From positions 95,211,148 through 95,275,147 of the forward strand of contig OY757911.1 of NCBI GenBank assembly GCA_963585895.1: a stretch of DNA of 64,000 nucleotides. Direction: 5' to 3'. Numbering within the stretch: the stretch's first letter is position 1; the number at the start of each line of letters is the position of its first letter. The translations under genes were made by a program, and so were the position numbers. Under the pieces are notes generated by a model. That model saw only the letters and a list, made by a program, of their open reading frames with translations, did not search any database and was not told the DNA's origin. The stretch is from Sepioteuthis lessoniana. Lineage: Eukaryota; Mollusca; Cephalopoda; Myopsida; Loliginidae. This document shows, piece by piece, positions 12,316 through 24,384 of the stretch.

Positions 12316-12901
12316 TGTAGCACTATGTGGGTGGGTTGCCAAAGCAGATGATTCCTTTGTCTGTTTTGGCGCGAAACCAGACAAAGGATTCTTGGACCTG
12401 AAATCTCGCCATATCCGGAAGTGGGAAGGGGACGCGAAAGAGAGTTGACGACGCGACCCGGACGAGAGCAGTTGGCGGCTGGACAGCAGAGTAGCGAGCA
12501 GCAGAAGGTTGGCGTGGAACCACGGACAGGGGCAGTCAACACCGGACACCGGAGCAGAGAGGCGAGGCAGCATGGGATAGGGTCCAGCGAGAGTGAGTCA
12601 AGATGAGTCTGATTCCAGTAGCTTTGTGGAATTTTCGCTAGTAACCCACGCTAGCGTTAGTCCATATATGCTATCAGGAATGCAAAGTGTTGCATACCTA
12701 CCTCTGCTCTTGGTTAACCCCAAGCTTTGTTCGTGTTGGTTCGTTTGTCCTTCTATTTTCTCCTTTCCCTCGATCGTATTCTTGTGGTGGCAAGAAATGT
12801 GCGTTACCCCCTCGAACCACTAGTTGATCACCGGCCGGCGTAAGAAGAGGAATGGTTAGAGAATGAGATAACGTGTGGGGGCGAGAGGGTGTAACGTTAC
12901 A
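12316..12901 (-). mobile_element. Solo-LTR-like element, copy 1 (586 bp)
   Basis: On the minus strand it begins TGTAACG and ends GCTACA, and it is flanked on both sides by ATAT (12312-12315 and 12902-12905), a plausible 4-bp target-site duplication. It is similar along its length to 17271-17780, with about 70 extra bases in the GC-rich part. Shared blocks include 'ttttggcgcgaaaccagacaa' and 'gtggaattttcgctagtaa'. No reading frame with a known domain is present. The TG start, length and short duplication fit a solo LTR of a Gypsy-like element. The superfamily is inference. Confidence 0.6.
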
Positions 12902-12905
12902 ATAT

Positions 12906-14155
12906 CTTGTTCGTTTTGTTTGCATGGTTTGTAAGAGGGAAGGAACAGCAGTACAGCTAATGATTTGTGGGGTGCTGATTTCCAGATTTTCTCAAAGCAG
13001 CGTGCAACAACCTTGAGTCGTTTCCTTTGAGCTTTTTTTCTCCAAGCGTTTCGTTAAGGTCGACAGGTGCAATGATACAGTAGCACAGAAAGGGTTACAA
13101 CGTGGATGGATTCCTTTTCTATTCTTTTAAACAGATAACATTGCCTTATTGTTTTTCATCTGTCAATAGCAGTCCATAATTTACCTATGTGTCTGTTAAC
13201 ATCACTTAAGCAGAAAACCTATATATTTCTGCTCTGACTTATACAATAGGAACATTTCAGTTCATATAATTATCAGATTTTTTTTTCTGTGTTTTAAGTG
13301 GACTTACCATAGACTTTCAAACGTGAGATTACACTGTCAGCTTCACCACAAAGGAAAAAAAACAGCAATGTGACAATTATCCATTACCGAATACGTATCT
13401 GTATGTTTGCTTAAGAAGGATTAAACGAGTTCTCAAAATGGTAAATAGAACATATCAATATGAGTGCAATGGAAATTCTCAAGAGAGATAAAAGAAAATC
13501 AAATAGAAGCAAGAAAAATAGTTATAAAAAGTGAAAATAAAGTAAAGGAAAGGATTGCAAGCTTCGAGGATAAACAAAAGAAATAAAGATAGGAAATCTC
13601 TCGCCGAAGTGAACACGAATAAGAAACCGAATCACCGTAAATAACTGTCTAAAACATAATTCCTAAAATAAAGTAGATTAAAAAGAAGTATAAAAAAAGT
13701 AGTCAACAACATTTTGAAAATTTTGTCTCTATGGAGTAAGAGAGCAAACAAAATAGATATGATTTTTTAAGAGAGCAGGTTGGCTCGAAAATTATTCAAA
13801 AGTAGATACGACGAGGCAAAGACAGTGTTACTTTTGAGATTTAACAAAGTAGATGGGTTCTAATAATCAAATGAATGGTAAAAGCATAAAACAATAACTA
13901 TGACTTGAATAATAAAAAATATGGAGATAAAGCAAAACTTAGAAATGCAGAAAAAATATCTTTATCATTCAGATTTCTAAATTTACTTTCACCCTACCAG
14001 CGGTGTTTATATTATGTTGATTGTATCTTCTGTAGAGGGGTAAGATCAACACTAAAAAATTGAACCTCCTATTTTTGAGAACTGATGAAGGCAGATTACT
14101 TCTTCATTTCTATTGCTTCCAGTTCTAATCTGCACAGAAGTGATTATCATATTTA
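12906..14155. other. Unassigned AT-rich sequence
   Basis: Purine-rich on the plus strand from about 13440 to 13900, otherwise plain AT-rich DNA. No gene or repeat family recognised. It contains no pol-type coding sequence, which argues against 12316-12901 and 17271-17780 being the two ends of one intact LTR retrotransposon. Confidence 0.45.
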
Positions 14156-14158
14156 CCA

Positions 14159-14442
14159 ACCCCACCGCTCGGGCAGGATATGACACAAGGTCAATTTTTA
14201 AGCGGAGTTTAACAGGTTTGAATTCAGAGTTGTCCTTCTCCTAGACTAGTTGCCTTACCAAGACTGAAGAACCTAGTCTGCCCTACTATTTACCCATAGC
14301 TGGAGGGAGAATAATGGGATTCATACCTTTACCAAGGGTATAAGTGCAATGTGAAATGCAGTCAGTCCCGTCCAGGATTTGAACCCGTGTCCTCGTGTCC
14401 ATTTCCCACGACGATGACCGTTACACCACGGGCACCTCCTAA
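14159..14442 (-). mobile_element. tRNA-derived SINE family 1
   Basis: Minus-strand copy with an intact tRNA-like head at the right end. In sense orientation it reads GGTGCCCGTGGTGTAACGG, an A-box-like stretch, then a B-box-like GGGTTCAAATCC. The body ends in the tail 'cctgcccgagcggtggggtt' at the left. It aligns over its full length with 37580-37890. Such internal boxes would drive RNA polymerase III transcription, and mobility would depend on a LINE partner. Confidence 0.75.
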
Positions 14443-14785
14443 GTGATTATACCTGTTAACCTCTCATCTATTCATCATTTTTTTTCTTATAATTGTGTAC
14501 AAAACTTCAATATTCGATATAAATACGTGAAAAGATTCAACTGTACACAAATAATAATAATAATTATTATTATATAAGAATATTCAATGTTTTATAACTC
14601 TGCGCAAACAAATAATTATAAACAAATAAAAGTGCAATTAAAAAACGATTAATCGTAAATTGAAAATATAGTTACGTTTAAGTGGTAGCACCTGTCAGTG
14701 ACCCATGTATAAGTCAATTAAATCTATTTAAAAATGTTTCGTATTCAATGTGAAAACTTGATGTCAAATAACTACTTATCCATAT

Positions 14786-14952
14786 TTACCCAACCCCTCT
14801 GCTCAGGCAGGATATGACACAAGGTCAGTTTTTTTAAGTGGAGTTTAACAAGTTTGAATTCAGAGTTTTCCTTCTCCAGTCTCGTCCAGGATTTGAACTC
14901 GTGTCGCTGTGTCCATTTCCTTCGACGATAACCATTACACCACGGGCAACTT
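14786..14952 (-). mobile_element. tRNA-derived SINE family 1, internally deleted
   Basis: Same family as 14159-14442, 350 bp away and in the same orientation. The tail and the tRNA-like head are both present, but about 110 bp of the body between 'ttttccttctcc' and 'agtctcgtccagg' is missing. Confidence 0.7.
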
Positions 14953-14954
14953 CA

Positions 14955-16075
14955 ATTCCATATAACTGCATATCATTTTTTTTTTATCAAGAATACTAAT
15001 TTGAAGATATAATTGTTTACTAAGGGTTATCGTTAGTTACTTGAAACCATACAATTGTCAAATTCAGATAGAAATAATTATTTGAAACCATATAGTTATT
15101 AGTCATGTCAGTATTAGATAGTACTATTTCAGACAATACAACTGCATGCTATTTATGGGTATTTGGTAGGAATACTTAATACCATATGACGATGTACAAA
15201 AGGCTCATTACTAGAAACAACAACAGGATGTAAATATAATTGTATCATGTATACCATTTTCAAATCACTGGACATGAAATTAATTTTGACACAAGACATG
15301 TCTTTGGAATCAATTAATCAATCAATCAATCAGAATTTGCTTGTTTTAGGTAAGTTTAAGGAAATGAATACGGCTGTTTTAAAGACTACCGTATGAAACC
15401 GAATGAATGAGGAAATAGTTAATCAAGATCTTACTCGAGATATCAAAACATTGTTATGTCTATTATAATTGATTCCATTATCAATGAGTATTTTGGAATG
15501 TTCTGGAGTACTGTAAACATTACCGTGTGCATAAATTAATCTTGTATATCAATCAACTTTTGATATATGGTATTAAATTCTGAAGATAGAATTGCTCAAA
15601 GTGCTTCCTATCATGCTTAAATGTGAGTCTTAAACAATATTTAATCGTCTATTGGCCATCGACAATTTTGTCTCGAATTAAGTTTTAAAATTTCGACCTC
15701 TACTTGAGTATATACGGTAGATTTATTAATTTTTGCTCCAAATTCTGAAGTTAAATTTGCGAAGGAAGCAGAAAAAAAATGAGTAAAGCAATAAAAAAGG
15801 AAAAAAATATGTGAAATGCGTCTCAAAAGTGTTACGTCTTGAAATCAGCTATCTTATGTTTTTAAATGCCTAAGCAAATATGCCACGTGTCGAAGAGTAT
15901 TCCCGAGATTGATAGCGGAAATGGAAACAAAATGACTATTTTATTTAAAAGAAAAAGCAACATATGAGAAAAAAGAACAAAAAAGTACAAAAAGCAAAAG
16001 CAAAAAAAAAAAAAAGAAATTTCTTCAAAAGTGTGCTTTATCATCAACGTCTTTCTAAATTTATTTAAATCCCAG
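14955..16075. other. Unassigned AT-rich sequence
   Basis: No coding or repeat family recognised. A short (AATC)n run lies near 15310-15330. Confidence 0.4.
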
Positions 16076-16076
16076 A

Positions 16077-16077
<1 letters not shown>

Positions 16078-16146
<69 letters not shown>

Positions 16147-16147
16147 A

Positions 16148-16179
<32 letters not shown>
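16078..16179. repeat. (TA)n-(TG)n compound microsatellite
   Basis: About 30 TA units followed by about 20 TG units with small interruptions. Confidence 0.95.
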
Positions 16180-16180
<1 letters not shown>

Positions 16181-17270
16181 CTATCGAGTAGATCCGGAGA
16201 TATTTGCTTTGAAATTTTGCTTTTTTTATGTAAATTTATGTGCCATAAACATTTGCATAGAAACATTTTAGGCTAAAATTGCACTTATTTCTTTGTTCTA
16301 AAGCAGTCATGAGATTTAAAGGAAAGTTTCAGAATTTTGTCATTATTAAAAACATTTATTTTTGCAAACGAAATCTTTTAAGAAAACATACCGAAAATAT
16401 TTTCCTTGTCGAACTTTTTCACCCACACATTTTAGTGCAATGTGATTTAATTAAACAAAACAAAAAAAAAAAAAAAAAGGAAAAGAAAAAAGCAAATAGG
16501 TTGAACAAATCTAATTATTGTCAGCTAAAGGTAAGAAAAATCTAATGAAATTCCGCAAAATTTAAATCCGTGTTAATGTTTGATGTGATGTGAAATAATT
16601 CCTTAAATCGAACAACACAAAGTCCAATAAAAAATTATGATTTTGCAAAATATTCAGTTGATTATTTTAATACACTTTGTAGTTTAAAAAATAATTTATC
16701 TTATTTTATTTTAAAATTCATTAATGTCCGTCAATTTTATAAAAATTATCTTATTATTAAATGATACATGAAAAATTTCGGAAATATTATTAGAAAATTA
16801 TATTATCTCTATCAAATCGGGCTTTCATGAGAGGGATTTTTATAGAATATCGATTCTTTTTTAATTGTATAACTGTTCTGCATTTAAGGTTTAAGAAAGA
16901 CGGTTAAATTCCTGTATAACTACCCTTGTTTCGTTCAATTTTCTGTTTTCATTAGAACTGTTATTTCCTTTTGTACATTGTCAGAAGACATTTTTTGTCG
17001 TTTAATTTAAAGGGCTATTTAGTTTACATTTAACTCACATTAATGTACACATTTTCATTTATCCCTGCTTTTGCTGGAAATTCAAAATTGAAGTAAGCGT
17101 TAAATTTTAAATATTCTTCTTTTATTTTTTAATGGGTAGACAACAAAATAAATTCATTCAGATTCGTTTTTACAGGGTTCCTTGATGATTGAAATAAATC
17201 ATACTAAAGGAAAGTTACTAAAAAGTTTTAAAAGGTTTATGGATTTTATTTCTTTTTAAGTGTCAGATGT
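16180..17270. other. Unassigned, very AT-rich sequence
   Basis: No supported feature. It contains a poly-A run near 16464-16490. Confidence 0.4.
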
Positions 17271-17780
17271 ATAACATTATATAAGTGGCCCACCAAGCAG
17301 ATGATTCCTATGTCTGTTTTGGCGCGAAACCAGACAAAGGGTTTTTGTACTTGAAATCTCGGCGTGGCCGGAAGACAGGAGAAGAGAGTTGGTTGGAGAA
17401 AGGAGCTGACAAGCAGTTGGCGACGGGACAGCAGAGAAGCGAGTCAACAGAAGATATTGTCCAGCGAAGAATATCGAGTCAAGATGTCGGCATTCCAGTT
17501 GCTTTGTGGAATTTTCGCTAGTAATCCATGCTAGCGTTAGTCCATATATGCTATCGGAAATGTAGTGTTGCATACTCTCCTTCTGCTCTGAGTTAACCCC
17601 AAGCATTGTTCGTGTTTGTTCGTTTGTCCTTCTATTTTCTCCGGCCCCCTCGGTCGTATTTTTATAGTGGCAAGAAATGTGCGTTACCCACCTCGGAACC
17701 ACTAGTTGATCACCGGCCGAGAAGTGGAATGGTTAGAAGAGGATGAATGTGTGTGGGGGCCGACGGGGGGTATCGTTACA
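17271..17780 (-). mobile_element. Solo-LTR-like element, copy 2 (510 bp)
   Basis: Minus-strand copy of the element at 12316-12901. It is flanked by GATGT on both sides (17266-17270 and 17781-17785), a perfect 5-bp target-site duplication. In sense orientation it begins TGTAACG and has a TATA-like CTATAAAAATACG about 130 bp in. It lacks about 70 bp of the GC-rich part of copy 1. No internal retrotransposon sequence adjoins it, so it is read as a solo LTR produced by recombination between the two LTRs of a former element. Confidence 0.65.
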
Positions 17781-17785
17781 GATGT

Positions 17786-19200
17786 TCTAGGTTGTTTTTT
17801 GATATACAACGAAAAAAGGTTTCTACAATTTTGTAACGCATGTTCTTCCGTAATTAAAAAAAAAACGAATACAAGTGCCTCAAATTTATTAAATGTGAAT
17901 GTAATGTAGCAGAAAACAGTTTGCTATTTAAAATCAAGTCCCACTAAAAGTATCGATCCCACCATAAATTAGTAAAGTTAAGCTGTTTACTACTGAAATG
18001 GTTAACCAATTAAATAACAGCAGATTCTTTAAACAACAAACTGATCTACGCCTTGTTCTGCCAGGAGAGAAAACCCCTTTGCATTTTTGCTGTATTTCAA
18101 GCAAATATTATTTTTACGCTATATTTAATTAACCATTAAATTAACTCGTATTTGTTAAATCTTTACATGCTCCAGTTGAATTTTAGACGCATTTTTAAAA
18201 GTAGGGATTCACTTTCTCCTTGACAAACCCATACATCATAAGGTAATCTAATAAACGAAAGTGTAAACACGATTTTCAGTCAGTTGAAAACAGGTTTCAA
18301 ATTGGCAAATGATTTTTAGTAATATTTTTTTAACAATTATGCTTTATTTAAAACAAGAAAAAACTTAGAAAATATATAGATTTTGCAACGCGTTTAAAAT
18401 ATGTCAAGAAGTTCGTGCACAAGCCTAAATAGGAGTGAGATGAACAATACATGGACCATTAAGTTTCATATTGGTGAGTTCACTGTGTGGTTATTTCACT
18501 ATTATTTAGAAAATATTTCATGCTTATGGTTAAAAAGCAGTAAACAATAAATATCTTGTTTACTTTCAAATTATATGATTTTTAGCACCACTTTGATAAT
18601 GAATATTTTCTAGTTTATTCTATTTTTCATTGTTGTTTTGCTTCTTATAACAGTTTTTTTTTAATGTAAATTATAACAAGAGAATAATGTAATAGTTCTT
18701 GTTTTGAAAAAGTATCTTCCAATCAAAAAAGCAAATAGGTAAATCATAACGATTATAATGGACTTCAATAGCCAATAATGATATATGCAATCAATATGCG
18801 ATAACAGTAAGAAATGAATTTTATACTGTTCTGAAGATATCAAAAAGACATGTTGCAAATGATGAATATCAAAACTTTATTACCAACCAATTAGAGGCAG
18901 TAATTTTGTGAATCAAGTATACCAGTGGCCACATATAGTCTGTCCTGAGAATCAAAATTGTTCATGGAAATACAAGATACCATAAAAATCATCTTTATTT
19001 AATAAAAGAATTCCAACAAACAACATTCGCTGAAACTTGAGAAAGCTCAGAGAGAACTGAAACATACAAAAATAACAACTAGAATACAATGCTGTTTTGA
19101 AATCATCATGGCAGCAGCACCCAAGAAAATAGCAACTGTTCAAAGTCTTACCTCTTATTTCACGAACCATCCATGTAAGACAAACTAGACATACTCAGCA
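17786..19200. other. Unassigned AT-rich sequence
   Basis: No gene or known repeat recognised on either strand. Confidence 0.4.
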
Positions 19201-19204
19201 GTGA

Positions 19205-19498
19205 TAGAGAAGCAGGGGCACGCACTATACGCAGTTTAAATATCAAAACAGTCCTATTTAGAGCAATTCAGTTTAGCATAAGTACGCAGATAAGAACTAT
19301 TTGATCCATAGAAAGTGCTACCCCTCCAATGACAATGAAAGGGTACTCCGCATTCACCAAAACCTCAGCATTACTGGAAACTCACCACCAGATTGTTTAG
19401 TGTCATATGCAGGATACTCGTTGGTGGGTGTCCAACCCCACTGCAGAGAAGCAGTCGGTATATTCTACAGCCCCAGTCGGCTCGCTAATGTGTGAAAT
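19205..19498 (+). mobile_element. Dispersed repeat 'A', copy 3
   Basis: Short copy with one subunit (acgcagtttaaatatcaaaa...) and the conserved right part (attgtttagtgtcatatgcaggatactcgttgg ... ccagtcggctc, not shown in full). Same orientation as copies 1 and 2. Confidence 0.65.
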
Positions 19499-19518
19499 AA
19501 TTGGCTACATATATATCA

Positions 19519-19633
19519 AGAGAGAGAGAGAGAGTGTGTGTGTGTGTTTTGAGAGAGAGAGAGAGAGAGAGAAAGAGAGATAGAAAGGTCGATAGGTACA
19601 TAGACTGAATGACAGACATATAAACTGAAAAAG

Positions 19634-19694
<61 letters not shown>
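19519..19694. repeat. (GA)n and (TA)n microsatellites
   Basis: GA/GT-rich run (19519-19580) followed, after about 50 bp, by a (TA)n array (19636-19694). Confidence 0.9.
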
Positions 19695-19766
19695 CCTTGG
19701 TGTAGTAAGTTATCGAAAAGGGTGCCTTCGGGTCACCCTCGACTATGGTCGCCAATTTTACTTTAC

Positions 19767-19768
<2 letters not shown>
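19695..19768 (+). mobile_element. SINE family 3 tail fragment
   Basis: About 70 bp matching the 3' tail of SINE family 3 (gtagtaagttatcgaaaagg ... gccttcgggtcaccctcgac), trapped between (TA)n arrays. Compare 63700-63785. Confidence 0.55.
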
Positions 19769-19797
<29 letters not shown>

Positions 19798-20000
19798 CAG
19801 TGTCCGACGACTGCGGGTGTGGATTATTTCTTGTATAGAATATATGGGGAAAATCATATAAATCTATGTGAGTGCTCGATGTATGGCTATTGTTACATCA
19901 CTTATTTTTTTTGCAGAGATATAACAAAAATCACATTCAGAACGTATATAGTGTAACTAGATGGAAACTCAAACCTGGTTAAGTTGTCAAATTAAATTTA

Positions 20001-20039
20001 TTTCGGCGGAGATTATTACTACACTCTCCGTCTCGTCAG
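20001..20039 (-). other. Hammerhead-ribozyme-like core motif
   Basis: On the minus strand CTGACGA (20033-20039) is followed by a potential 7-bp helix with one mismatch (GACGGAG against CTCCGCC) and then GAAA (20001-20004). This is the order of conserved core segments of a hammerhead ribozyme: CUGANGA, stem II, GAAA. It lies about 600 bp downstream, in sense orientation, of a Penelope-like GIY-YIG remnant (20632-20870). Penelope-like elements are known to carry hammerheads. Stems I and III are not convincing here, so self-cleavage is unproven. Confidence 0.35.
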
Positions 20040-20631
20040 GTGATTTTTACATGTATACTTGAAGTTGGAGAACAGCAAATGTGGAATTACAGTTCATATG
20101 TGAAAAAAAAAATTAATAGAATTCTCAGGCAAGGGCAGAAGGGGTCAAAACCGTAGGTGTTAGAAACATTAAAAAACAGGAGTATGGCTTCTCAGTAAGT
20201 CATCCCATCCTAATTGAAGCACATGTCAGGATTCCCATAGCAGATGGGATTTTCTAAACAATCGTAAATCAATTGACTATCCCTATATATATATTCTCCA
20301 TTTACTTCAAATACATTTGTTAATTATCTCAGCTGTTGTGATCTTAGATATCCCCTTTAATTTAATGAGAAACAAGATAAATAAATAAAATAAAAGTGAA
20401 AAAACACTTTTTTTCGTAGCAGGCATGTGACTTTAATTAACCCTAAAAAGGATCAAGGGAAATTAACTACTGCAGAGGCGAAGGCCTTAATCTTTGGATT
20501 AATATCCGAAGTTTACCAAATCATCATCTATCTATAAATCTCCCCGCCCGGATGATATCAACTACTGAATCAATTGTTACCAATTTCTAATAAATCCTCA
20601 TCGTTGTCCTTGCAATTATATAGAAATAGGG

Positions 20632-20870
20632 TTAGTCAGTCAGTTAATTTGAATTTTCCTTTATGCCAACATTTAAATGCGAGTTCATTTCGTTCGTTTA
20701 ACACTAGTCTGCGATCTCTGAAATTAATTATACTAATTTTTTCATCGATACTCAGGTTACATTGACCGTTGAAGCTATTCGCGCTAGAAGAGTGCCTGAT
20801 TATTTTCCACTTAATTTGGAGGGTCAGTTCATGATTTTTAAGGTTACAAAATATTTTGATAGGGCAGTCT
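20632..20870 (-). pseudogene. Penelope-like GIY-YIG nuclease C-terminal remnant
   Basis: The minus strand reads LQIKWKIIRHSSSANSFNGQ, then CNL.IDEKISIINF and RRLVLNERNELAFKCWHKGKF before a stop. This matches the C-terminal part of the protein at 40038-41027 (IMKWEVIKKC...RTCNLCMEEKLIIAD...LNKRSEVLNSCKHK), including the conserved glutamate of the GIY-YIG fold. The N-terminal nuclease motifs and the reverse transcriptase are not recognisable upstream. It is a remnant of a second, related Penelope-like family. Confidence 0.6.
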
Positions 20871-21614
20871 ATTTCTTAAGTCATGGATTGGAGAAAGAAT
20901 GCATATGATTGTACAATTTTTACTATATATATATATATATACCTTATTTTTGTTGTTGGCTTCCAATCTCTAAGCATTGTAGGAATTTAAAATTTTAGAT
21001 GTATTAAAGGGAAATAATCGACAAACTTCCAATTTGGTGCGCTGCAGAAGACAAGTGAAAAAAAGAAAATACTCGAATCCTGTGAATACAAGTAGAAAGA
21101 TATGAGCATAAATATAATATGAATGAATTAGAAATGACACACAGTGATCGCTTTTTCCGTTGTTTTTACATTCAAATCAAAACACTCACATGATTGAGTT
21201 TTGTATGTAATATTAGTGGCATGAATAAATTACATTCGAGGGTGCATAGAGTATTATTCATCGAAAATCCGTTAAATCAATAGTGATATTACAATTTTTT
21301 ATACTGACTTTCAGGTAAAACCTACTTTCTCATCACACACGCGCTTCTGCAAACCCCATGTGAGAAGACTATAAAAAAGAATCAAAGCGTTATTAAATAT
21401 ACAGACTGTTGTGCTTTAACTGGCAGTTTGACGGCTATACGATCACCTGGCAGCATGAAGATAGACGTTTTTCCATATCACCTGATGATTACACAAATGT
21501 GAAACTGCCAGAAGCGATACAGATGTATTTTTTTTAAATTTAAAATTCCCTTTTGAATTCAATATTATCGCAAGAAGTCCCACACTGAAATCTGATTACT
21601 GTTATGGATTATCA

Positions 21615-21675
<61 letters not shown>
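21615..21675. repeat. (TA)n microsatellite
   Basis: About 30 TA units. Confidence 0.95.
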
Positions 21676-21678
<3 letters not shown>

Positions 21679-21679
21679 T

Positions 21680-23080
21680 ACGTGTGTGTTTTCATGTGTG
21701 CGTGTTTTCATGAGTACTCATATTTTTTTCAAATGAATATATTTATTCTTATAATCTGATAAACAGTTACATTTTTTTCTGTGATTAATTCATATGTTAT
21801 TTCCTGGCAGGTTGATAATGAAAGAAAATTATCATCGTTTAATTGTATTTGAACATTTAAGAATCAAATTCATGACGCTTAAAATACGAGGAATGAAACC
21901 TATTTTTTTTAATATGTCTACAGAAAAGTAACATGTTTTACTGGGTATGTATTAAAGGGAATTCACAAAGAATATCACTGAGGATAATCCTGCGATTACG
22001 AATTAAACCTTCTCGTTATTCTCACGAAGTTTCTAGTCCTACAAACATGCAACCTCAATCTGCTTTATTCGCTTTAAACTCTGCAGTGTAAAATCACTTG
22101 TATTTATCTGTTTCTGGCTCTATCTATAAAAAGAGGGGGTAATTTATTCTACACAAAGAAAAACATTAAAACGGCATGCCATAATGTAACGTTACATTAC
22201 CAAAAAAAATACATAATGGTTCCGAATAGAGATTCGTACATCCAGAACCTTGTTGTGACCTGGCCGTGGTAAAATTTGAAGTACGCAAGAAACTGTTTAA
22301 TAACCCAAAGGTTTATATACTACTAAATTTGTAGGGAGTCTACGGGAGAAAGAGAGTGGAAGCTGAGTTGACAGTGTAAGCTTGGCACCGATAAGCAACA
22401 TATCGTGGTGAAAAAGCGAGGGCAGACACAGACCTTGAATTTACTTCCTAGTTTTCTTAGGTATTTCCATCATTCTGGGTCATTTTCAGAGTTTAAAACC
22501 CCTTTTGGAACCCAACCCCCAAAATAGGGCACTTAAACCTTTGCCCCCGCACATCTTTACCGTTTGTGTTCAACTGCATTCTTTACCACACCACTTCTCG
22601 CAACGACTTCCAAAAATCGTGTCGTTCCCTCCTTTCCGCCTGGTATCAGAATGAGCAATATCCACCTCTGCTGGTTCCACTCACGAGTAAAAGGTTTTTG
22701 GGACCTCCAGTTTTCTCTAGTCAACCTCAACTAACGCAGTCATTCACCCATTGCCGGCTGAGCCACAAGTATTTAGCCTAAGTAACTCAGAGGTCAACTA
22801 CCCATTCCATAGACTTTATGTCTGCCTTTTTTCGCCTAATGTTTTCTTCTCTCGCCTTCCTTGGAAATTAGCCTTTCGTTTTCTTTATAACTTACCATAT
22901 CACTTTACAATAAATCTAGATATGCATCAGCCCCTAAATCTTTCTCGTTAAAATATTATCAGTCATCATAACGTTAATATGGAATCTTCATCCGTTTCAT
23001 CGGAACAGGTTCTGTTTCAATGTAATTTATTAACGTACTGAATATTCTAATTTTATTCAAATAGGGTTTTGTATTCAAAC
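21680..23080. other. Unassigned sequence
   Basis: No gene recognised. The part at 22330-22780 is less AT-rich than its surroundings but shows no family I can name. Confidence 0.4.
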
Positions 23081-23084
23081 GATA

Positions 23085-23340
23085 ACAACCAACTCAGCTA
23101 GGGCTGCTAAATACGCTGATTGCATCTCTGCTAAAGGGTAAGACCCTACTCCAATGTGTGTCCTAGATATAAAATTAAACACTTTGATGGCTAGGCTCCA
23201 GCCTCTTAGGTTTGGTGAGTGTGAAGTACACCTTTATTGCTATTGCTCCCAGGTCCACTCAATCCTGAAATGATACAACCTGTAAAGGTCCTATCTATCC
23301 GTCAAATAGAACACACTGTCTGTGCAAACAAAAGACTGGT
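23085..23340 (-). mobile_element. Dispersed repeat 'A', minus-strand copy
   Basis: The reverse complement aligns with the conserved right part of A. Compare 'gctcccaggtccactc' and 'ggtcctatctatc.gtcaaat' here with the reverse complement of 9700-9790. It is the only copy of A in this window on the minus strand. Confidence 0.6.
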
Positions 23341-23344
23341 GTTA

Positions 23345-24380
23345 AATTGTGACTATTATATAGCAATAATTGAAAACATTTTAATGAGTGCAAAAAAACA
23401 AACAAAAAAAAACAGGCCGGTTTAAGACTGTTATCTACAAAATTTGTATACAAGTCATATATATTTGATACATGCATAACCAGGATTTCGTATTGAATCA
23501 CCTACAATAGTATATGTGGCATAAAACCAAACCATTCAAACGATAACAAAACATGATCTTTGGAGAAAATGGCACAGTAAGACTCATATTTTGAGAGATA
23601 TAGCTGCTGGAAACGTAAATTTATTGAAATCCCCGTCTGTTTTGTTCTTTTTTCACAAACAAAACCGCACTTGATATTTTTCTTGAAAACGTGGTGCCAT
23701 TCTGCTTATATACACATTCAAGCGTCTTCGTTTAAATGTGTGTGAGTGGAGTTATGTTGTAAGACTTTGTGTGTTCCATCATTATGTGTTAGCATTAACT
23801 AGAGTTGTTTTGTTCTGGCTTATTTTAAAACAGGGTATTATATCCTTATGGACTATTCATTGCCAAAGTTTGATTTATGTGCATTGCATTTTTTCAAATT
23901 TTAGTCTTTATTTGTCTAATCATTTGTTTTCACTGTAATATTATATCAGATATTCTTAACAAGATGAACGGGTGATGTGAAGTAGATATCACGAGAAATA
24001 AAGGTAATATGAGAAACATAAAAGAAAAAACATCATCCTTATACAAAAGAACTGAAAGCAGTTGGAGAGGTCGTGACGAAACAAAGATTGTAATACAAAA
24101 GAAACAATACCCTTGGTAGAAGCTTGTATCTTTTATTTCCAAATTATGTGTTCAGAAGTAACACTACATTTCCTCTAACAGTAAAAAATACCCATAGATA
24201 TTTATATACTATCCAACCAAGAAACGAAACCAAAGAGACACGGAAAGAGTGACATGTGCGGATAACTGAATAACGAATTTAAAAGAAAGGGTCTAAGTAA
24301 AGAACAGCATATTAGTAAGTATGGATAACGTAATATAAACCCTAAGTATAATATAACACATGATAAAATGGTATATAAAT
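23345..24380. other. Unassigned AT-rich sequence
   Basis: Nothing recognised. Confidence 0.4.
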
Positions 24381-24384
24381 ATAT

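Noticed and set aside
14090..14130. CTGATGAAGGC as a further hammerhead-like core
   Set aside because: No GAAA segment follows at a suitable distance and no stem II can form.
12902..17270. Interior of a full-length LTR retrotransposon between two similar LTR-like sequences
   Set aside because: Each LTR-like copy has its own flanking short duplication, the copies differ by a 70-bp indel and many substitutions, and the interval shows SINEs and AT-rich DNA but no gag-pol motifs.
19516..19857. Long open frames made of YIYIYI, THTHTH or SLSLSL residues (also near 16031, 27790, 43925, 49778 and others)
   Set aside because: These are translations of TA, CA/TG and GA microsatellites, not genes.
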